Positions 15,825 through 23,661 are shown, numbered from the stretch's first letter. The stretch is 32,360 nucleotides of DNA from Candidatus Nomurabacteria bacterium GW2011_GWE2_34_25 (GCA_000990325.1 LBPS01000007.1:1-32360), one strand, 5' to 3'. Notes: generated by a model not told the origin, from the sequence alone. Program-made: numbers and translations.

Positions 15825-16301
15825 ATGCCTGATTTTAAACCAGATTCGATAAATAGTAAGGTTCTAGTTTCAGATTCTGAGAAATTAAAAGCTGATCTTT
15901 GGTCTACTCTTGAAAGTATTATTCCTAACGATGAACATGAATCACGTAAAAGATTTAATTTTGTAAAAGAAAAATATCGTTTTATAAGTTATGAGGATAT
16001 GCTAAAAGAACTTGGTTCTGTGGAAGAAGAAATGAAAAAATATCACTCAAATAACATAAAAGGATTAAATTATACAAAAGATACATCTCCAGATAAATGT
16101 GTGTTTATGAAAGCAGATAGAGAGGATGGTGCCTCAGCATATGCAGTTATAGGAGTTAATACACCCATACAATATCGTGGAGATTTTTTCTCGCCATCTT
16201 TTTACGGTGGTCATGGAAGCAATCATGATTATAATCGCAGTGAGTTGCTTGGAAGTTTATATGAAGCAGTAACAAGATCTCCATATCCAGAAAAAAATTA
16301 G
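15825..16301 (+). CDS. Hypothetical protein (158 aa)
   Basis: I do not recognise the family. The N-terminal half is charged and helical (DSEKLKADLWSTLESI, KRFNFVKEKYRFISYEDMLKELGSVEEEMKKY). The C-terminal half is beta/Gly-rich with a patterned segment, DKCVFMKADREDGASAYAVIGVNTPIQYRGDFFSPSFYGGHGSNHDY. There is no signal peptide and no membrane helix, so it is probably cytoplasmic. Its own promoter and a good terminator at 16332 make it a monocistronic unit lying next to the RAYT/REP element. The HGSNHD and CVFM segments carry His, Asp and Cys that could bind a metal or be catalytic, but no known motif is matched. Confidence 0.7.
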   Translation: MPDFKPDSINSKVLVSDSEKLKADLWSTLESIIPNDEHESRKRFNFVKEKYRFISYEDMLKELGSVEEEMKKYHSNNIKGLNYTKDTSPDKCVFMKADREDGASAYAVIGVNTPIQYRGDFFSPSFYGGHGSNHDYNRSELLGSLYEAVTRSPYPEKN

Positions 16302-16331
16302 AGAAATAAAAAATAATTAGAAAACACCTGC

Positions 16332-16357
16332 AAACACCTTATTGATAGGTGTTTTTT
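16332..16357 (+). terminator. Terminator of the 158-aa ORF
   Basis: AAACACCT-TATTGAT-AGGTGTTT followed by TTT. A shorter AAACACCT copy lies just upstream (16322-16329). Confidence 0.75.
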
Positions 16358-16372
16358 GCAAAATTTTAAATA

Positions 16373-16381
16373 TGCTATAAT
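16373..16381 (+). promoter_or_regulatory. Extended -10 promoter of the SIMPL gene (leaderless)
   Basis: TGCTATAAT ends 7 bp before the ATG at 16388; a TTGCAA lies about 16 bp upstream as a -35 candidate. The start codon should be at position +1. Confidence 0.65.
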
Positions 16382-16387
16382 AGACGG

Positions 16388-17185
16388 ATGGAAACATTAT
16401 TAAACAACAAAAGAATAACATGTGCGGTTTTTATATTATTAATTATTATTTCATTGTTTACTCTGGCTCGTTTTGTGAATGAGATAAAACAAAGTCAGTA
16501 TGTCGGCCGTGGTAATCAGCCATCCAATACAATCTCTGTATCAGGGACTGGAGAAGTTTTGGCTGTTTCTGATATTGCTTCTTTGTATGTAAATTTAAAC
16601 AAAGAAGGCAAAACTTCAAAAGAGGCTCAAACGTTATTAAACGAGGAAATTACTAAAACATTAAATTATTTAAAAGAAAAGAAAATAGAAGACAAAGATA
16701 TTAAGTCAGAATATGGTGGAATAAACCCAAAATATTCTTATGAACAAGTTGCTTGCTTCTCTTATCCTTGCCCAAACAAAGATCTTAAAATTATAGGTTA
16801 TACGGCTACACAGTCAATCGTTGTGAAAGTTCGTGAAGTAGATAGTGCAAGTGAAGTCCGCACGGGGTTAGCCACTCTTGGAGTCACAGATATTAGTGGT
16901 CCCACATTCTCTATCGATGAAGAAGATAACTTTAAAGATAAAGCACGATCTCTTGCTATAGGAGATGCAAAAGAAAAAGCAAAAGTCTTGGCAAGTGAAC
17001 TAGGAGTAAAATTAGGAAAAGTTGTAAGTTTTTCTGAAAATACAGGTGGATATCCAATGATGTATTCTGCAAAAAGTATGGTGGGAGCAGAAGCCTTACT
17101 TGACAGTAGAACTCCAGCCCCAGTCTTACCAAAAGGAGAGAATAAAATTACCTCAGATGTTTCAATTACTTATGAAATACGATAA
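16388..17185 (+). CDS. SIMPL (DUF541) domain protein, membrane-anchored
   Basis: 265 residues. One N-terminal TM or uncleaved signal (ITCAVFILLIIISLFTLARFV) is followed by the SIMPL fold, recognised by ISVSGTGEVLAVSDIASLYVNL at its start, the helix with EAQTLLNEEITKTLNYLKE, IIGYTATQSIVVKVREVDSASEV, and the repeat half DKARSLAIGDAKEKAKVLASELGVKLGKVVSFSE. The family is periplasmic or extracellular and oligomeric; its molecular role is poorly defined (BP26 of Brucella forms channel-like assemblies). Two Cys in ACFSYPCPN may pair. A perfect long hairpin begins at its stop codon. It lies upstream of secE-nusG but seems to be a separate transcription unit. Confidence 0.9.
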   Translation: METLLNNKRITCAVFILLIIISLFTLARFVNEIKQSQYVGRGNQPSNTISVSGTGEVLAVSDIASLYVNLNKEGKTSKEAQTLLNEEITKTLNYLKEKKIEDKDIKSEYGGINPKYSYEQVACFSYPCPNKDLKIIGYTATQSIVVKVREVDSASEVRTGLATLGVTDISGPTFSIDEEDNFKDKARSLAIGDAKEKAKVLASELGVKLGKVVSFSENTGGYPMMYSAKSMVGAEALLDSRTPAPVLPKGENKITSDVSITYEIR

Positions 17186-17231
17186 GAAAGTCAAACACCC
17201 CCAAGCCTTGCTTGGGGGTGTTTGACTTTCT
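17185..17231. terminator. Perfect 22-bp palindromic terminator after the SIMPL gene
   Basis: AGAAAGTCAAACACCCCCAAGC stem arms around a CTT loop, with no mismatch. The left arm starts on the last base of the stop codon. The arm is longer than termination needs, as with other palindromes in this window. Confidence 0.8.
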
Positions 17232-17300
17232 GCCCATTAAGAGGTACTATTGTATATAAGCCCTCCGGGGTGGTTTTTAATAAGAATAACTAATTTATAT

Positions 17301-17489
17301 ATGAATACAATAACTGATTTTATCAAAGAAGTACTAGCAGAAGCAAAACACATCACTTGGCCGACTCGCAAGCAAGCTATTTACGCTACTATTGCCGTGT
17401 TGGTTATTTCCTTGTTGGTTGCTTACTATTTAGGATTATTAGACTTTTTGTTTAGTAAAGGCTTGGAACAATTATTACTTAACCGATAA
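17301..17489 (+). CDS. secE: Preprotein translocase subunit SecE
   Basis: SecE clamps SecY in the Sec translocon. The preferred start is the Met at 17301 ([26 protein letters not shown]); the ORF-track start at 17250 adds 17 residues not typical of the family. The resulting 62 residues hold the amphipathic helix with [17 protein letters not shown], whose W-P motif is the SecE signature, and one TM helix ([20 protein letters not shown]). This is the minimal one-TM form found in most bacteria. It stands 7 bp before nusG, the conserved secE-nusG-rplK order. Confidence 0.93.
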   Translation: MNTITDFIKEVLAEAKHITWPTRKQAIYATIAVLVISLLVAYYLGLLDFLFSKGLEQLLLNR

Positions 17490-17496
17490 AATCAAT

Positions 17497-18051
17497 ATGG
17501 CAAAACAAGAATTAAGAGGGGAGAGGAATTGGTACGCTATTCATACTTATGCAGGATATGAGAATGCTGTTATGCGTAATTTAAAGCAACGCATAGATAG
17601 TCTTGGGGTCAATGATAAGATTTTTAGTGTTGTTGTTCCAACTGAGAAAAAAATAAAAATAAAAGCAGGTAAAAGAGTAGAAATAGAAGAGAAAGTTTAT
17701 CCTGGATATGTACTTGTCGACATGATCGTAGATGATAACTCTTGGTATGTAGTTCGTAATACTCCCCGTGTTACAGGATTCGTAGGTGCTGGGGTAAATC
17801 CGGTTCCATTAAACAAAAAAGAAGTAGATGATCTCTTCGGCCGAATGGATAAAAGTAAGGGCAGTGTAAGTAAACACATGATTGATCTTGAAGTTGGAGA
17901 AATTGTTCGTATTGCTGACGGTCCATTCAAAGAGCTTGAAGGGAAAGTGAGTGATGTTGATAATGAGAGAGGAAAGGTCAAAGTTCTTGTTTCCATGTTC
18001 GGCAGAGAAACCCCCGTCGAATTAGACTTTCTCCAAATCAAAAAGATTTAG
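17497..18051 (+). CDS. nusG: Transcription elongation/antitermination factor NusG
   Basis: 184 residues, normal length. The NGN domain starts with [23 protein letters not shown] and includes [34 protein letters not shown], the face that binds the RNA polymerase clamp helices. The C-terminal KOW domain (about residues 128-184) reads [46 protein letters not shown]. NusG links RNA polymerase to ribosomal protein S10 or Rho. Conserved neighbourhood secE-nusG-rplK. A structured leader separates it from rplK. Confidence 0.97.
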   Translation: MAKQELRGERNWYAIHTYAGYENAVMRNLKQRIDSLGVNDKIFSVVVPTEKKIKIKAGKRVEIEEKVYPGYVLVDMIVDDNSWYVVRNTPRVTGFVGAGVNPVPLNKKEVDDLFGRMDKSKGSVSKHMIDLEVGEIVRIADGPFKELEGKVSDVDNERGKVKVLVSMFGRETPVELDFLQIKKI

Positions 18052-18058
18052 AAATGTA

Positions 18059-18186
18059 GCAGGATTGTTCAAATTTTTATCAGCGTCGGAGCCCTTTAGG
18101 GTAAAGCTGGAAAAATTTAATAATCCTGCGGAGTTTCTATTTGATTAGTGAGGTTAAATATGTTAGATTAAGTCTGTTACGCTGAT
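18059..18186 (+). ncRNA. Structured leader RNA upstream of rplK
   Basis: Nested helices: GCAGGATT (18059-18066) with AATCCTGC (18122-18129), AAATTTTT (18071-18078) with AAAAATTT (18111-18118), CAGC (18081) with GCTG (18106), and CCC-TTTA-GGG at the tip. In addition ATCAGCGT (18079-18086) is the exact complement of ACGCTGAT (18179-18186), which would open the inner helices. Two exclusive folds suggest a ribosomal-protein or attenuation switch controlling rplK. I cannot match it to a known leader class. Confidence 0.6.
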
Positions 18187-18216
18187 GCTTCAAATATTAG
18201 AATAATAAAATAAATT

Positions 18217-18642
18217 ATGGCCAAGAAAATTACAAAAAAAGTTAAGTTACAAATACCAGCCGCAAAGGCAACCCCAGCTCCACCACTTGGACCTGCTCTA
18301 GGTCAGGCCGGAGTCAACATCGCAGAATTCTGTCAGAAGTTTAATGCTATGACCGCTAAGGATGCAGGGGAAATAGTTGGAGTTCTCATTACTGTTTACG
18401 AAGACCGAACTTATGATATCAAAGTCAAGACTCCTCCAGTTGCCGGATTAATATTCAAAGCTGCCGGTATAGAGAAGGGTTCAGGTAAACCCAACACTTC
18501 AAAAGCAGGCAAGATAACAAAAGCTCAAGTCAAAGAAATCGCTATGAAGAAAATGCCTGACTTAAATGCCAAAGATATCGAAGGTGCAATGAAGATTGTC
18601 GAAGGTAGTGCCCGCTCAGCAGGTATTACAGTTGTAGAATAA
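18217..18642 (+). CDS. rplK: 50S ribosomal protein L11 (uL11)
   Basis: uL11 forms the GTPase-associated stalk base with 23S rRNA helices 43/44. The 141-residue length and sequence are canonical: [37 protein letters not shown] in the N-terminal domain (the proline-rich thiostrepton-region linker is intact), and [20 protein letters not shown] through the rRNA-binding C-terminal domain ending in [14 protein letters not shown]. In most bacteria rplA (L1) follows at once; here a perfect palindrome and the convergent efp follow instead. The TAA stop is inside that palindrome. Confidence 0.97.
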   Translation: MAKKITKKVKLQIPAAKATPAPPLGPALGQAGVNIAEFCQKFNAMTAKDAGEIVGVLITVYEDRTYDIKVKTPPVAGLIFKAAGIEKGSGKPNTSKAGKITKAQVKEIAMKKMPDLNAKDIEGAMKIVEGSARSAGITVVE

Positions 18643-18699
18643 AATACAAAATAAATTTCCCCTAGGCACAGCCTAGGGGAAATTTATTTTGTATTTTAT
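18639..18699. terminator. 61-bp perfect palindrome, bidirectional terminator between rplK and efp
   Basis: 29-bp arms without a mismatch around ACA. The centre is CCCCTAGGC-ACA-GCCTAGGGG and the outer parts are A/T tracts, so it works as a terminator on both strands. The rplK stop codon lies in the left arm. The core CCTAGGC is shared with the REP palindromes at 15 kb and with the palindrome inside the 23662 gene. TCTAGAACCTAA follows at 18699-18710, a single unit of the CTAG heptad type. Confidence 0.85.
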
Positions 18700-18713
18700 C
18701 TAGAACCTAACTC

Positions 18714-19292
18714 TTATTTCTGAACTCTTTCTACGTATTGACTTGTTTCGGTATTGATGATTACTTTATCGCCTTCTTCTATGAAGAAGGGAACTTGGAT
18801 TTTGACACCATTTTCAAGTGTTGCGAGTTTGCCTCCACCCGACGCAGTGCTTCCCTTTATAGATGGCGGACATTCTTTGATTACGAATTCCATTTTTATA
18901 GGCAAAGATATTTTAATAATTTGCTCAGTCCCATCGTTATCCCAGACTAAGGCTGTAGCATTTTCATTGGTTTTAAGATATTTGCCTGCTTCACCGATTA
19001 TCTTTTCTTCAATTTTAAATCTATCCTTAGGATCAGTAGGGTCAGCAAACCAAAATTCACCCTTATTGGCATAAAGGAATTTCACATCTTTTTTGCTGAT
19101 TTCAGCTTCGTCGGCTTTATCTGAAGCATGAAAGACTGTATTCCAAGTACGCCCAGAGAGTAGACTCTTGAGTTTGGCTTGGTTTTGAGGCTTACGTTGC
19201 TGGGTGCGAGCGACGTGATTGTCCATCACCTCACAAGGCTCATCTTCATATATAATTATTTTTCCTGTACGTATTTCACTGTATTCAAGCAT
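18714..19292 (-). CDS. efp: Elongation factor P
   Basis: EF-P rescues ribosomes stalled at polyproline. The 192-residue three-domain form is complete: N-terminal KOW-like domain (LEYSEIRTGKIIIYEDEPCEVMD), two OB domains, and the C-terminal GGGKLATLENGVKIQVPFFIEEGDKVIINTETSQYVERV, in which the family motif is intact. The domain I loop that normally reads PGKGQAF, with the Lys modified in E. coli, is replaced by ARTQQRKPQNQ and is one residue longer, so the usual modification site is absent or shifted. Start at 19292 fits MLEYSEIRTGK. The 5' leader is almost entirely a CTAG heptad array. Convergent with rplK. Confidence 0.94.
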   Translation of the reverse strand: MLEYSEIRTGKIIIYEDEPCEVMDNHVARTQQRKPQNQAKLKSLLSGRTWNTVFHASDKADEAEISKKDVKFLYANKGEFWFADPTDPKDRFKIEEKIIGEAGKYLKTNENATALVWDNDGTEQIIKISLPIKMEFVIKECPPSIKGSTASGGGKLATLENGVKIQVPFFIEEGDKVIINTETSQYVERVQK

Positions 19293-19295
19293 ATG

Positions 19296-19330
19296 ATTAG
19301 GTTCTAGTGGCTAGTTTCTAGCTTCTAGTA
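19296..19330 (-). repeat. CTAG heptad array forming the efp leader
   Basis: Plus-strand reading: ATTAGGT TCTAGTG GCTAGTT TCTAGCT TCTAGTA, five 7-mers in phase. On the efp strand it reads as CTAGAAGCTAGAAACTAGCC-type repeats and ends a few bases before the ATG, the same position and orientation as the array before fusA. Confidence 0.7.
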
Positions 19331-19352
19331 TATTTAATTTAATAACAAAATG

Positions 19353-19361
19353 AGTATAACA
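19353..19361 (-). promoter_or_regulatory. efp: Extended -10 promoter of efp
   Basis: Minus-strand TGTTATACT (TGn plus TATACT). Start near 19346, giving a ~54-nt leader filled mostly by the heptad array. Confidence 0.5.
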
Positions 19362-19413
19362 GAATTGTTTAAAAAACGGAAGGAGAATATTCTCCTGTAG
19401 TTTTTGCAAAATA

Positions 19414-20484
19414 TTATTCACCAGCGCTCGATATCTGTATTTCTCCAAAACGGCTTTTGACCTCTTTAAGGATTTCATCTGAGAGCTTTTTGTTCTCTCT
19501 CAAGTATATGCGAGCTGCATCGTATCCACGTCCAAGCTTTATCTCCTCCACTGGACCTTTCTCTTTTTGTTTGGCTGTTCCTAGATATGAGAATATTGCC
19601 CCGCTCGATTTACTGATAATTCCAAGCTTCTCTCCGAGAGCCATAATTTCTCCTTCACGAGAAATTCCTTCCCCGTATATAATATCGAATTCTGTTTGTT
19701 TGAATGGAGCTGCAACTTTATTCTTTACAACCTTCACTCTTGTACGACTCCCGACTACTTCCTCACCCTTTTTTATCTGGGCGATTCTTCGTATGTCGAG
19801 ACGGACAGAAGTATAGAATTTAAGAGCCTTTCCTCCCGGAGTAGTCTCAGGATTACCAAACATGACCCCGATCTGCATACGGATCTGGTTTATAAAAATT
19901 AGAGAAGTCTTAGAATGAGCGACTATGGCCGTGAGCTTACGAAGTGCTTGCGACATAAGTCTAGCCTGTTTACCCATGTGTTGCTGTCCCATATCGCCCT
20001 CGATTTCATCTTTCGGAGTGAGGGCTGCGACAGAGTCGATAACTACGACGTCTATTTTCCCAGAACGTACAAGACTCTCTGTAATCTCAAGGCCTTGTTC
20101 ACCGTTGTCTGGTTGAGAGATCAGAAGCTCTTTAATATTGACTCCAAGTTTACTAGCATAATCTGGGTCCATCGCATGTTCAGCATCAATATAGGCGCAT
20201 ATACCACCCTTTTTTTGAGCTTCTGCTACGATATGTAAGGCAAGAGTCGTCTTACCTGAGGATTCTGGGCCAAATATTTCTATCATACGGCCTCTGGGTA
20301 CACCACCGACTCCTAGGGCCATATCAAGACCGATTGATCCAGTAGGTATGACATCGATGTCTACCTTTGGAGCATCACCCAATTTCATAATTGCACCTTC
20401 GCCAAACTTTGTCTGGATTGATCTGATTGTATCCTCGATTTCTCCACCTGTTTCTTTTGGAGCCTTTTTTGCTTTTTTTATCAT
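19414..20484 (-). CDS. recA: Recombinase RecA
   Basis: RecA polymerises on single-stranded DNA, carries out strand exchange and stimulates LexA-type cleavage. The 356 residues show Walker [10 protein letters not shown], the motif [12 protein letters not shown], Walker [70 protein letters not shown] (L2/DNA binding) and the C-terminal ReDNK-type region. The N-terminal extension ([15 protein letters not shown]) is Lys-rich. There is no intein. The gene is divergent from nothing; upstream lies a 181-bp palindrome. Confidence 0.98.
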   Translation of the reverse strand: MIKKAKKAPKETGGEIEDTIRSIQTKFGEGAIMKLGDAPKVDIDVIPTGSIGLDMALGVGGVPRGRMIEIFGPESSGKTTLALHIVAEAQKKGGICAYIDAEHAMDPDYASKLGVNIKELLISQPDNGEQGLEITESLVRSGKIDVVVIDSVAALTPKDEIEGDMGQQHMGKQARLMSQALRKLTAIVAHSKTSLIFINQIRMQIGVMFGNPETTPGGKALKFYTSVRLDIRRIAQIKKGEEVVGSRTRVKVVKNKVAAPFKQTEFDIIYGEGISREGEIMALGEKLGIISKSSGAIFSYLGTAKQKEKGPVEEIKLGRGYDAARIYLRENKKLSDEILKEVKSRFGEIQISSAGE

Positions 20485-20494
20485 ATATTTATTT

Positions 20495-20675
20495 TTTGAA
20501 ATTAAAATAGTTTTTTAAAATAAATTTAGGGCGTATCTAAAATAGTCTTATCAGAGGGGCCGGCGGAGGCTGTCGAGCCGAGCACTGAGCAAATTTCTAG
20601 CAAGAAATTATGCGGACCCGATGAGAAGAGCTATTTTAGAGGAGCCCTTTTTTAAAAAACTATTTTAATTTCAAA
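20495..20675. repeat. 181-bp palindromic element with a GC-rich structured core
   Basis: Outer arms TTTGAAATTAAAATAGTTTTTTAAAA (20495-20520) and 20650-20675 are a perfect 26-bp match. Inner arms AGGGC...TCTAAAATAG (20528-20545) and CTATTTTAGA...GCCCT (20631-20648) pair next, with a three-base internal loop. A further imperfect helix encloses a ~52-nt core that folds into GGCT-GTCG-AGCC and GCAAATTTCT-AGCA-AGAAATTATGC hairpins. On the plus strand the helix ends GCCCTTTTTT, like a terminator. The core is much richer in G+C than its surroundings. It may be a non-autonomous mobile element or a small structured RNA; no ORF is inside. Confidence 0.75.
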
Positions 20676-20690
20676 GATTATTTTATAATT

Positions 20691-21071
20691 TTACTTACTA
20701 TTAAACGCGACTGTTCCCGCACTTTCTTTATAAACCAATTGGAACTTTTTCTCTTTACTTTTACCAAATTTATCTTCGGTATTAATTGTGATAACAGAAA
20801 ACCCAGGGATAAGAGCAATAGATTCTCTGAAACTTCCATCTTTATCTATATATATTTCTCTACCATTAAGACTTATATGAGTAGCATGCTCAGCCTTCCC
20901 AGTTATATAAGTAATAGCAGTGCCACTTCTTTCTATTGCAGCTTCTACCTGTACTCCTTTTAGCAAGAAAGACATTTTCATAAGAGCAAAAATTCCAATG
21001 GTCGAAAATAATACTACACAGGACATTGTCCCTAGCCACCACTTTATGTTTTTGTCTTTTATGCTTTGCAT
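20691..21071 (-). CDS. Small membrane-anchored Ig-like protein
   Basis: 126 residues: an N-terminal TM helix (WWLGTMSCVVLFSTIGIFALMKMSFLL, about residues 11-37) and an external beta-sandwich with the pattern ITYITGKAEHATHISLNGREIYIDKDGSFRESIALIPGFSVITINTEDKFGKSKEKKFQLVY. This resembles short bacterial Ig-like (glucodextranase B-type) modules that carry a G-R-x-I-Y-I-D-x-D-G-x-F motif. Such small anchored proteins are frequent beside DNA-translocase or division genes in Parcubacteria. Role unknown; it could be a cell-envelope partner of FtsK, inferred only from proximity. It lies 75 bp downstream of ftsK on the same strand. Confidence 0.7.
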   Translation of the reverse strand: MQSIKDKNIKWWLGTMSCVVLFSTIGIFALMKMSFLLKGVQVEAAIERSGTAITYITGKAEHATHISLNGREIYIDKDGSFRESIALIPGFSVITINTEDKFGKSKEKKFQLVYKESAGTVAFNSK

Positions 21072-21146
21072 TATGTATTTGAATTCTTAATTCTTCTCTT
21101 ATTATATCACTTTTTTTAAAAGCTAACACCAAACAGCAAATATCTA

Positions 21147-23327
21147 TTATTGTCCTACTGCGATATCGTCAGTATTATTCACTCCTTTCTCAAGTACATC
21201 CCTTGGTTTAGCACCATTTCCAGGACCGACAACTCCATGGTCTTCAAGCATATCTATAAGCTTAGCAGCTCTGGCATAGCCGACGCCGAGCTTCCTCTGT
21301 AGGTATGAAGTTGAAGCTTTCTGGTCTCTTATTACTACTTCTCTAGCTTCTTCATATAGATCATCTTCTCCACTTTCGCTTTCCATACTATCGCTAAATA
21401 AATTGCTACCTTTTTCAATATTACCTGTCAGTACGATTTGATCGGGGATCTCATCCATATATGCGTTCTTTAAATATTCAACAACTCTCTTGACCTCATC
21501 TTCTGAGATGAAGGCACTCTGTAGACGTTCAGGCTGACTCATTTCTCCACTGGCATAGAGCATATCTCCAGCTCCTAGTAGCTTTTCAGCTCCTCCTTGG
21601 TCGAGAATTGTTCGAGAATCTATCTGTGAAGATACTTGTAGGGCGATACGAGTAGGGATGTTGGCCTTAATGAGACCCGTGATGACATTGACGGACGGAC
21701 GTTGAGTTGAGAGGATGATGTGAATTCCGACAGCACGAGACATTTGCGCAAGTCGCACGATAGCACTTTCTAATTCTCTTGGGTAGGCTTGCATGATATC
21801 GGCAAGCTCATCGATGACGATGACTATATAAGGCATTCTTTCGGCTTCACCTTCTTTGCTTTTTGCATAAACTGTCGAGTGATATGATTCGATGTCTCGG
21901 ACAGATTCAGCCTGGAGGACATCGTATCGGCGATCCATTTCTTTCGCTGCCCATTTGAGAGCCAGGATTGTCTTCTTGGGGTCGGTGATAACAGGGGTAA
22001 GTAGGTGAGGGATTTTGTTGTATAGAGTAAGCTCAACTCTCTTGGGGTCTACCATGATGAGCTTCATGTCTTCTGGTCCATTTCTGTACAAGAGAGAAGT
22101 GATGATTGAGTGAATAGTTACAGACTTACCAGAACCAGTTGTTCCAGCGATTAGTGCGTGAGGCATCTTGGCCAAGTTGCCAAAGACGGCCTTACCAGAG
22201 AGTCCGCGACCAAGGGCGACAGTTAGTGGTTTTGGAGAATTTTGGAATTTATCATCTGATAGTAAAGTAGCAAGTCCGACAGTTGATTTTACTTTATTTG
22301 GAATTTCAACTCCGACGAGAGATTTGCCAGGAATCGGTGCTTCAATACGAATAGGATGGGCAGCGAGAGCGAGGGCTAGGTCATTTTGAAGTCCTACGAT
22401 ACGTGAGAGCTTGACTCCTTGTGCAGGCTTGAGTGCATAGCGAGTGACGGTCGGTCCGACAGTTACCTCATCCATCTCAACAGGAATTCCAAAGTTGAGG
22501 AGGGTACGTTGGATGATGTTTGTATTACCTTTCATGTCCCCGATATTTGGCTTACCTTTATCTTTCTCAAGGAGTGAAAGTGGGGGAGCGATATAGTCAG
22601 TGTGGAATTTCTTTTTAGGTGAAAGTTTTTCTTCCTCGATTGTTTTAATAGCAACTTCGCTGTATTCCAATTCCTGTTCTATTGGTTTCTCATTTTCTTT
22701 TTGAATATTTGGCAGAGCAATCTCGGCAATACTTTCGGTCTCAGTAAATGGTAGGGGAATTTCTTTATTGAAAATGTTTTTAATTTTGTGCCAGATGGCA
22801 AGTAGATTTGGACGTTCGTTTCCGAGTACTATTAGAGAGATGATGAGTATGGTTCCGAGAAGGAGAATCCCTCCATATACTCCAAATGGACTCATAATGA
22901 AAGCCACCAATCTTCCTAGTTGTCCACCATAAGTAAGTACAGTCGAAGTACCTACTCCATTTGTTGCGAGGTCCATGATACCGAGAGTTGAGAGTAGTAC
23001 CGACGCTCCCATTATCAAGTGTAATCGAGCAATACCGAACATTCCTTCTTTCAAGAAAGATACTCCTACGATTCCTAAAATAATAGGTAGTAAGTAGTAC
23101 CCAAATCCAAAAATTAAACTCAACATTTTATAAATAAAATCTCCTGCAACTCCTGCTAACCGAAATATTGATAATAAAATTAAAAGTCCTAAAACCAGAA
23201 AGATAATACCCCAGATACTGTCTGTCGTCTCTTCTTTTAATTCTACTTTTTTCCTGTTATTCTTGCCCGATTTTCGGTTTCTTTTTGCCTCTTCTTTTTC
23301 CTGGTATTCTTTATCTTTTTTTGCCAT
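21147..23327 (-). CDS. ftsK: DNA translocase FtsK/SpoIIIE
   Basis: FtsK pumps chromosomal DNA through the closing septum. The 726 residues have a basic N-terminus, four TM helices within about residues 38-170, a short linker of about 90 residues, the alpha domain, and the RecA-like motor with Walker A AGTTGSGKS (about 394-402), MVDPKRVELTLYNKIPHLL, Walker B IVIVIDELADIM and ILSTQRPSVNVITGLIKANIPTRIALQVSSQIDSRTILDQGGAEKLLG. The C-terminal gamma winged helix (SYLQRKLGVGYARAAKLIDMLEDHGVVGP) reads KOPS-type signals. The linker is short compared with E. coli FtsK and similar to SpoIIIE. The start at 23327 is supported by a TGCTATAAT promoter. Confidence 0.97.
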   Translation of the reverse strand: MAKKDKEYQEKEEAKRNRKSGKNNRKKVELKEETTDSIWGIIFLVLGLLILLSIFRLAGVAGDFIYKMLSLIFGFGYYLLPIILGIVGVSFLKEGMFGIARLHLIMGASVLLSTLGIMDLATNGVGTSTVLTYGGQLGRLVAFIMSPFGVYGGILLLGTILIISLIVLGNERPNLLAIWHKIKNIFNKEIPLPFTETESIAEIALPNIQKENEKPIEQELEYSEVAIKTIEEEKLSPKKKFHTDYIAPPLSLLEKDKGKPNIGDMKGNTNIIQRTLLNFGIPVEMDEVTVGPTVTRYALKPAQGVKLSRIVGLQNDLALALAAHPIRIEAPIPGKSLVGVEIPNKVKSTVGLATLLSDDKFQNSPKPLTVALGRGLSGKAVFGNLAKMPHALIAGTTGSGKSVTIHSIITSLLYRNGPEDMKLIMVDPKRVELTLYNKIPHLLTPVITDPKKTILALKWAAKEMDRRYDVLQAESVRDIESYHSTVYAKSKEGEAERMPYIVIVIDELADIMQAYPRELESAIVRLAQMSRAVGIHIILSTQRPSVNVITGLIKANIPTRIALQVSSQIDSRTILDQGGAEKLLGAGDMLYASGEMSQPERLQSAFISEDEVKRVVEYLKNAYMDEIPDQIVLTGNIEKGSNLFSDSMESESGEDDLYEEAREVVIRDQKASTSYLQRKLGVGYARAAKLIDMLEDHGVVGPGNGAKPRDVLEKGVNNTDDIAVGQ

Positions 23328-23362
23328 ATTGTTTAGTTTAATTGTGATGATTTTATGAGTTC

Positions 23363-23371
23363 ATTATAGCA
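23363..23371 (-). promoter_or_regulatory. ftsK: Extended -10 promoter of ftsK
   Basis: Minus-strand TGCTATAAT, 36 bp from the start codon, with TTTGAT as a poor -35 candidate. Confidence 0.55.
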
Positions 23372-23438
23372 TAAAATTATCAAAAATAATTACGACAAAC
23401 AGGTGATTTTTTCAAATATTAATTTGAAAAAATCACCC

Positions 23439-23447
23439 TGTGGATAA
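23439..23447 (-). promoter_or_regulatory. Perfect DnaA-box match
   Basis: TTATCCACA on the minus strand, directly beside a perfect 16-bp hairpin. Two further exact copies occur at 24662 and 27709. Confidence 0.4.
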
Positions 23448-23456
23448 CTTTTTTTA

Positions 23457-23574
23457 TAATTACTAATTACCTATTACTAATTAATAATTAGAATCCATAA
23501 AATACCAGCACAAAAGCAAAGCTTTTGTGCTGGTATTTTCATTTGTAATCAGTAATTGGTAATTAGTAATTACT
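23457..23574. repeat. AT-type heptad inverted repeat surrounding a palindromic hairpin
   Basis: The left arm (TAATTACTAATTACCTATTACTAATTA) and right arm (reverse complement TAATTACTAATTACCAATTACTGATTAC) have 7-bp period. Between them AAATACCAGCACAAAAGC-AAA-GCTTTTGTGCTGGTATTT is a perfect 18-bp stem with flanking A/T runs, so it can terminate in either direction. Confidence 0.7.
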
Positions 23575-23584
23575 CATTTTTTTC

Positions 23585-23612
23585 TTTACAAGAAAAAAAT
23601 AGAGTATATAAT
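23585..23612 (+). promoter_or_regulatory. Promoter of the helix-bundle/winged-helix gene
   Basis: TTTACA, a ~16-bp spacer and TATAAT (23607-23612). The ~45-nt leader contains AAAGACA repeats and a CCAC-TCTA-GGTGG mini-hairpin. Confidence 0.55.
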
Positions 23613-23661
23613 GGACACATTAAAGACATAAAAATCCACTCTAGGTGGTCAAAAAGACATT

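Larger units (their letters stand above)
23372..23661. other. ftsK / helix-bundle gene intergenic region
   Basis: From left: a perfect hairpin GGTGATTTTTTCAAAT-ATTA-ATTTGAAAAAATCACC (23402-23437); a perfect DnaA-box match TGTGGATAA (23439-23447, minus-strand TTATCCACA); a 7-bp-period AT heptad run (TAATTAC TAATTAC CTATTAC TAATTAA) from about 23457; a terminator-shaped palindrome (23499-23539); an inverted heptad run to about 23574; and the promoter of the 23662 gene. Confidence 0.7.

Noticed and set aside
17250-17300. Upstream start of secE
   Set aside because: Adds 17 non-conserved residues; the Met at 17301 gives the usual SecE N-terminus.
18059-18129. L1-binding or L10-type leader upstream of rplK
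   Set aside because: The helices are clear, but I could not match the known L1 or L10 binding motifs, so the class is left open.
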